The notes below the pieces were generated by a model. That model was not told where the DNA came from. It did not search any database and saw nothing but the letters and a program-made list of their open reading frames with translations. The position numbers were made by a program, and so were the translations under genes. 15,313 bases of DNA from Amanita rubescens (lineage: Eukaryota > Basidiomycota > Agaricomycetes > Agaricales > Amanitaceae), in contig WION01000795.1 in NCBI GenBank assembly GCA_015039365.1, forward strand, positions 1-15,313, written 5' to 3'. Each line of letters begins with the position of its first letter. Position 1 is the first letter of the stretch. Below, one piece after another: positions 9,405 to 15,313 of the stretch.

Positions 9405-10328
9405 TTAAGCATCGTGGCTCCTTTCGCTAATTAGATCGAAGAGATACCTGTTATCCTCAAAAGTTGAATGACCGTTAAGCATCCTGAAAAAAGTATGTTG
9501 TTGGGCTGCCGTCTGGCGGGACATAGCTAAGCCAAAGGTACGACAGAGAAATTGTGTTGGGATCTCCAAAGCATGCACCCCTCGTGACATTGACTTCTTC
9601 GGCTTGACGGTAAATATCTTAGAGGAAATCTCGTCACTGAAATCCAGATTTTCGAGCTGCGGGAAAACTACTGAGAATTCGCCTGCAAGCTTGGCAGCCG
9701 CTGTATTGACTTCGGTCTCGTGTCTATCCTTCTTGATCCTCCCGGTGAGAATGTAGATGATGATCCTGGGGCTCGGTCCATATTTCTCAAAGAGGTCCTT
9801 GCCTTCCAGAAAATCGAAGTTGTTGAGAGCGCTGGTATGAATACGTCAGCGGAATAACGACTCTGCTTCGACTAAGAATTACGCAAAGACAGAAATTTGA
9901 AAACGACTGAAAGCACGATCAGAATGAAAAATACGCATGGGGCAAGCTCAGCGCACATGGCAGTGAATCACTACTCGAAGCTTTGTTTAAATTGCAGACA
10001 CTACCTGCCGATCACATCGGCCAGTGCGAAATGAACCTTCTCTGTGAAGGCCATTCCGAATTGGATAACGATCATATCTTCGATTTGAATCAGGTGGAGA
10101 AAGGTATAGCATTGGATCTGTCAACAATACTTATGACTTGCGCGTCGATATATGCTAGTCTTTACTTGTAATGCTGATATCAGAATCCGACGCAACAGTT
10201 TTCGCCTTCGCTCGATGTATAAACAATTCTTCGTTCAAAGTTTCATTGTTCATCCACAGGAAAATCAAAGGCACGACATCCCGGACCAGCGGTACTTCCC
10301 TGTGAAGGCGACGCAAGTGCACCTCCAT
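9405..10328 (-). pseudogene. Decayed gene with a CRN/RHS-like C-terminal region (minus strand)
   Basis: The last exon (9831-9405, 141 residues and stop) is long, open and protein-like: LFEKYGPSPRIIIYILTG, an amphipathic middle, then QTAAQQHTFFRMLNGHSTF. The YGPSPR motif followed by a hydrophobic helix and a late FRMLNGHS-type segment resembles the C-terminal part of fungal Crinkler (CRN)/RHS-like P-loop proteins common in Agaricomycetes. This is recalled family knowledge, not a search result. An upstream exon (10117-10005) joins in phase with a GTAGTG donor. A further coding-like piece (10328-10166, containing LVRDVVPLIFLWMNNETL) has a good 48-bp intron after it, but its phase does not fit the next exon, and no Walker A motif is visible further upstream. 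The intron at 10004-9832 is long (173 bp). I read this as a frameshifted, 5'-truncated remnant; a mis-modelled live gene is possible. Confidence 0.38.
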
Positions 10329-10548
10329 TTGTTATTAGGTTCGGATAAGGACAACAATAAACAATGTCATACGAATCGCGCGCTGATATAGGTAGTCTGA
10401 CTCTTTGGCGCTCCTCCAATCCGGTAAGATCTTTCTCCCTCATGGAGGCAAACATACAACAGTTTTGGAGTTGTGGGAGACACATATCTTATTCGAATTT
10501 AGATACTAAACTTCGATTCAGAGAAAAGGTGCGCACCATTTTTTTTTT

Positions 10549-10704
10549 CCGGAAATTGGGTTGGAACAGAAGCTCCATTCCGAAGTGCCCAAACGTTCAT
10601 TCGGCGCGGTCCCGGTCAGGAACGACTCTGTAGAAGCTATTCACGAGGTGATCAGTCGTACGAAAATGACACGCAATGATCAATGTACCATTTTAAGTCC
10701 ATAG
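10549..10704 (+). other. Coding-like fragment, unassigned
   Basis: A plus-strand frame ending in TAG (10702-10704) reads as ordinary protein: EIGLEQKLHSEVPKRSFGAV followed by PVRNDSVEAIHEVISRTK. It has no start codon of its own, follows a T-rich run (10539-10548), and lies on the opposite strand from the CRN-like remnant. It could be an exon or relic of an unrecognised gene. Confidence 0.25.
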
Positions 10705-12142
10705 ATCGCCCCGGTCCACCCTGCACTTTGCGACACGTTACGCAGACACGGCTTCCGTACTGTCAAGCGGACATGTTACGACACAAACAGAGGGTGCTGA
10801 ACATTAGCCGTACAACACCCTGGCCCCGTTAAGTGGACGTTGGACGCAGTTCTGCCAACGGTATGCCGCGTATGGCTAAGGGCTGCACGAGGGAGACAAT
10901 AAGCGGCCTGAGTGGGAGAAGATACAAGGATATACGTGCCTTGTGAATACCCCGTTGAAATGATACGTAGCGCGCGGTTTTAGAACTTTAGAGGGTAGTA
11001 TTGAGAGCAGGGGATTCAGGGTGGTGTACGTGTCGTTTAAAGTAGGGTGCTTCTCAAACCTCGATTTGAGACAGATATTGAGTTGATTGATTCGCCTGCG
11101 TAGGATTGCTTGGTGGCAGTGACGTGGCAGGCACTGTGGCAGTGACTTTGTTTGGTGTAGTGTGGCAACCAGCGATTTGCTTCGCCCAATAATTGAGGGT
11201 TAAAAATGGACGTGTTCCCGCAAGTGGACTCGCTCAAAATAATTGATCAGGATTCAAGACAATCTATAGTTGTTCAACTTGTTTGACACTGGTCACCGCA
11301 AAGGACGTGATGTATCTTGACAACGTAACAGACGAGAGCCCTTCGTTCTCGCGCCATCGAATCGCCGACGGCGGTCTCAATGCTCATGACTCCCCCCTTG
11401 AAAACATTCGATTCTCTTCCATTTCTAAGTCTCCACTAGTCAGACAATGTGCATCACCAGCGACTCCTCGGCAGACTATCACATTGCGCTTTCCCCTTTG
11501 GCGGGCTATATACTGGACCAAACACCACATCATTTTCACGCTGTAACTCACTCCAGGCAGGACGCAGATGGATTTATCTGCCGTTTGGTAATATATAGAC
11601 ACGTATCTAACTAATAAGAAGGCAAAAGACAAAAAGGTCTGGATCGGGGGTCCGAACATGTTCGTCGGAAAAATCTTCGTACTTGTAGATGTGGGCCACC
11701 AAGTGGCAGGTCCGAGGCCCCTCTCTTATTCTCTCTTATTCTCTCTTTAGCAATGTTTGATGCTTTTCCTCTGGCTCTCTTTGGCAATGTTTGGCACTCA
11801 GTCTCTGGTCCCAAGTAGTAGACTAATGATATGTAACTATCAAATGTTGGATTTTCCAGGTGTTGGGACAATGAGTGGGTGAAGGCAATTTTGCAAGTTG
11901 AATACCAGCATATCTCTCACAATGGTCTCTGTCATCTGACTGTCTCTTCAGACTTCTGGAGTTTGTCTGTCCAAATAGATTAGAAGACATAGTATCAAAA
12001 GCAAAGAGTAATGATGATATTCACCTTTGCCAACAGGCTGGCTGTAAATGAACAGCTACAGGTTCTGAGAGTTGAGAATCTACATGTTATGTGAGCTACC
12101 ATATACAACCAACACAATTAATACTATGCAGCTAGTACCATT
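10705..12142. other. Gene-poor stretch with simple repeats
   Basis: About 1.4 kb with only short, unconvincing frames on both strands. Small features: a repeated GTGGCAGTGAC (near 11112 and 11138), the short tandem repeats at 11721-11794, and a palindrome GAACATGTTC (near 11656). It looks like accumulated repeat debris on the left flank of the retrotransposon. Confidence 0.45.
11721..11794. repeat. Short tandem repeats
   Basis: CTCTCTTATT occurs twice in a row (11721-11740). CTCTCTTTAGCAATGTTTGA (11741-11760) then recurs with two A/G differences 34 bp later (11775-11794). Confidence 0.6.
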
Positions 12143-12563
12143 TGTCATGGAAGTGAGTGGTATTGAGCTATATGGCTGTCACCAGACTCCTGTTTGCATG
12201 AAAGGAGGGGCCCAATAGGCTATAGAGTGGTCTGGGTGTAGAAGCGGGAGAGGTCAGGGAATGGCAGGGGTATACCCTTGATGATCCCTAAGTCCACTAG
12301 GACTCTGAGAGGTATTCAGATACTTTGTCAGTGGAGAGGGAAGAGAGGTTGTCATGGAAGCAAGTGGTATTGAGCTGTAAGGCTGTCAGCAGATTCTTGT
12401 TTGCATGACAAGTGAGGGGCTCAATAGGTGGATGTAGAAGGAGGAGATACTTTGTCAGTGGAGAGGGAAGAGAGGTTGTCATGGAAGTGGGTGGTATTGA
12501 GTCATATGGCTGTTAGCAGACTTGTGTTTGCATGACAGGAGGGGCTCAATCAAAGGCTATGAT
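12143..12563. repeat. Three degenerate copies of a repeat of about 128 bp
   Basis: A block starting TTGTCATGGAAG and containing GTGGTATTGAG, ATATGGCTGTC, TTTGCATGA and GAGGGGCTCAAT begins near 12143, 12349 and 12477. Copies 2 and 3 are 128 bp apart and also share the preceding ATACTTTGTCAGTGGAGAGG. Copies 1 and 2 are 206 bp apart because copy 1 carries about 78 bp of extra sequence. Copy 3 is cut off at 12563 by the LTR: its CAAAGGCTAT matches the AATAGGCTAT that continues uninterrupted in copy 1. The minus strand keeps an open frame through part of the array (12297-12482), but no family is recognisable. Confidence 0.7.
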
Positions 12564-12681
12564 TGTAACGGTCGAGATTTCATTTTTATTTCATTTCATT
12601 TTCTTTTCTTTTAATTACAAGAAGTTCCCACGCTTACCTAAGAATTCCGCGGAACGACGGCGTGAGAGTAACGAGTCTGAG

Positions 12682-12689
12682 TATATATA
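12682..12689 (+). promoter_or_regulatory. LTR TATA box
   Basis: TATATATA in the LTR, 33 nt before the A at 12715 proposed as RNA base 1. The spacing fits a normal RNA polymerase II start. Confidence 0.6.
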
Positions 12690-12714
12690 CCTGAACGCTA
12701 GTTACATGTCCCTT

Positions 12715-12726
12715 AGTCTTATGATT
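12715..12726 (+). promoter_or_regulatory. Inferred RNA 5' end acting as self-primer
   Basis: AGTCTTATGATT is the exact reverse complement of AATCATAAGACT at 12824-12835, just inside the LTR. In Tf1-type elements the first ~11 nt of the transcript fold back onto the primer-binding site and are cleaved to prime reverse transcription. The position fits the TATA box spacing. Confidence 0.6.
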
Positions 12727-12823
12727 GTTTCTGTCGTCCATAGACGCAATCTTATTCTCATTTCCAATCCGCGTTTCTAGTCTCGAGTGTCCTAGTGATT
12801 GTGTCGGGATTACCTCCTAACAA

Positions 12824-12835
12824 AATCATAAGACT
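12824..12835 (+). other. Self-priming primer-binding site
   Basis: AATCATAAGACT lies one base after the inferred LTR end and pairs over 12 nt with 12715-12726. No TGG-initial sequence complementary to a tRNA 3' end lies at this position, so the usual tRNA primer is not supported. Confidence 0.6.
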
Positions 12836-12856
12836 CTTAACACTACCACACTCGTT

Positions 12857-12881
12857 CGTCCGTCGTTGCCCACAACGGACG
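12857..12881 (+). other. Leader hairpin
   Basis: CGTCCGT and TTG, separated by a 2-nt bulge (CG), pair with CAACGGACG at 12873-12881. This gives a 9-bp stem with a 4-nt loop in the untranslated leader between the primer-binding site and gag. A packaging or dimerisation role is possible but unproven. Confidence 0.35.
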
Positions 12882-13131
12882 TACAAATCATTCGATGGTC
12901 ACTGTGCTTGATAGCACTAGTAGCCCACTTCAGATACACGTACCTCCTCACGCTGCATATCGCGCGTATCCACTACCGCTTGATAAACCCGGACTCGAGG
13001 GTTAACGAGATAGAACAGGGACTGCTCTAAACTTAGAGTTGCAGACCTTGTAAAACTACGATTTGTTCGAGTTTGGGCGTACCTATACGATCCATAGGAG
13101 AAGACGAACTAGAACCAAACGAACAGTATAA

Positions 13132-15313
<2,182 letters not shown>

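Larger units (their letters stand above)
12564..12822 (+). repeat. 5' LTR, 259 bp
   Basis: Starts TGTAACGG and ends CCTCCTAACA, so the ends are TGT...ACA. A pyrimidine/T-rich run follows the start (12576-12612), a TATA box lies at 12682-12689, and the inferred transcript start is at 12715, giving U3 of about 151 bp and R+U5 of about 108 bp. The left border is supported by the interrupted repeat copy, the right border by the adjacent primer-binding sequence. The 3' LTR is not in the window, so the borders are inferred. Confidence 0.65.

Noticed and set aside
12897..12915. TGGTCACTGTGCTTGAT as a tRNA primer-binding site
   Set aside because: It is about 75 bp past the inferred LTR end and is not preceded by a CA terminus; the self-priming site fits better.

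Overview
The window looks like nuclear DNA of a filamentous basidiomycete, most likely an Agaricomycete of the Rhizoctonia type. The reasons are genes split by many 46-60 bp GT-AG introns, an expanded fungal DUF2235 (Tle1-like) hydrolase family, and a Ty3/Gypsy retrotransposon. The organism call is an inference from gene style, not from a marker gene.

Layout, left to right. Bases 1-264 hold the end of a minus-strand gene that leaves the window (one proline-rich exon). Bases ~265-1980 have no convincing gene but are unusually dense in short perfect hairpins. Bases 2080-4461 and 5407-7655 are two head-to-tail paralogues of a DUF2235 serine hydrolase (predicted 623 and 590 aa). Each has ten exons with all nine introns at the same positions and phases, so they are a clear tandem duplication. 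The spacer between them holds a possible protein-kinase-like fragment. Bases 8343-9226 are a three-exon orphan gene (261 aa). A minus-strand, apparently decayed gene with a CRN/RHS-like C-terminal motif (9405 to ~10328) converges on it. From ~10,550 to 12,140 there are only coding-like scraps and simple repeats. A degenerate ~128 bp repeat family follows (12143-12563).

The right end is the 5' part of a Ty3/Gypsy element inserted in the third copy of that repeat: a 259-bp LTR (12564-12822), a 0.34-kb leader, gag (13165-14520) with two CCHC zinc knuckles, and the start of pol with a retropepsin, cut by the window edge. Two RNA-level signals can be read directly. First, a 12-nt stretch 33 nt downstream of the LTR TATA box is exactly complementary to the sequence just inside the LTR, which points to Tf1-like self-priming of reverse transcription rather than tRNA priming. 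Second, at the gag end a GGGTTTT slippery heptamer is followed by a 5-nt spacer and a perfect 9-bp stem containing the gag stop codon, which is the layout of a -1 programmed frameshift leading into pol.

The host genes do not form an operon. The two DUF2235 genes probably share function by descent, and the substrate of the fungal family is unknown. The strongest leads are the two retroelement signals; next come the mini-exon catalytic core of the DUF2235 pair and the hairpin-dense tract at 590-1400.
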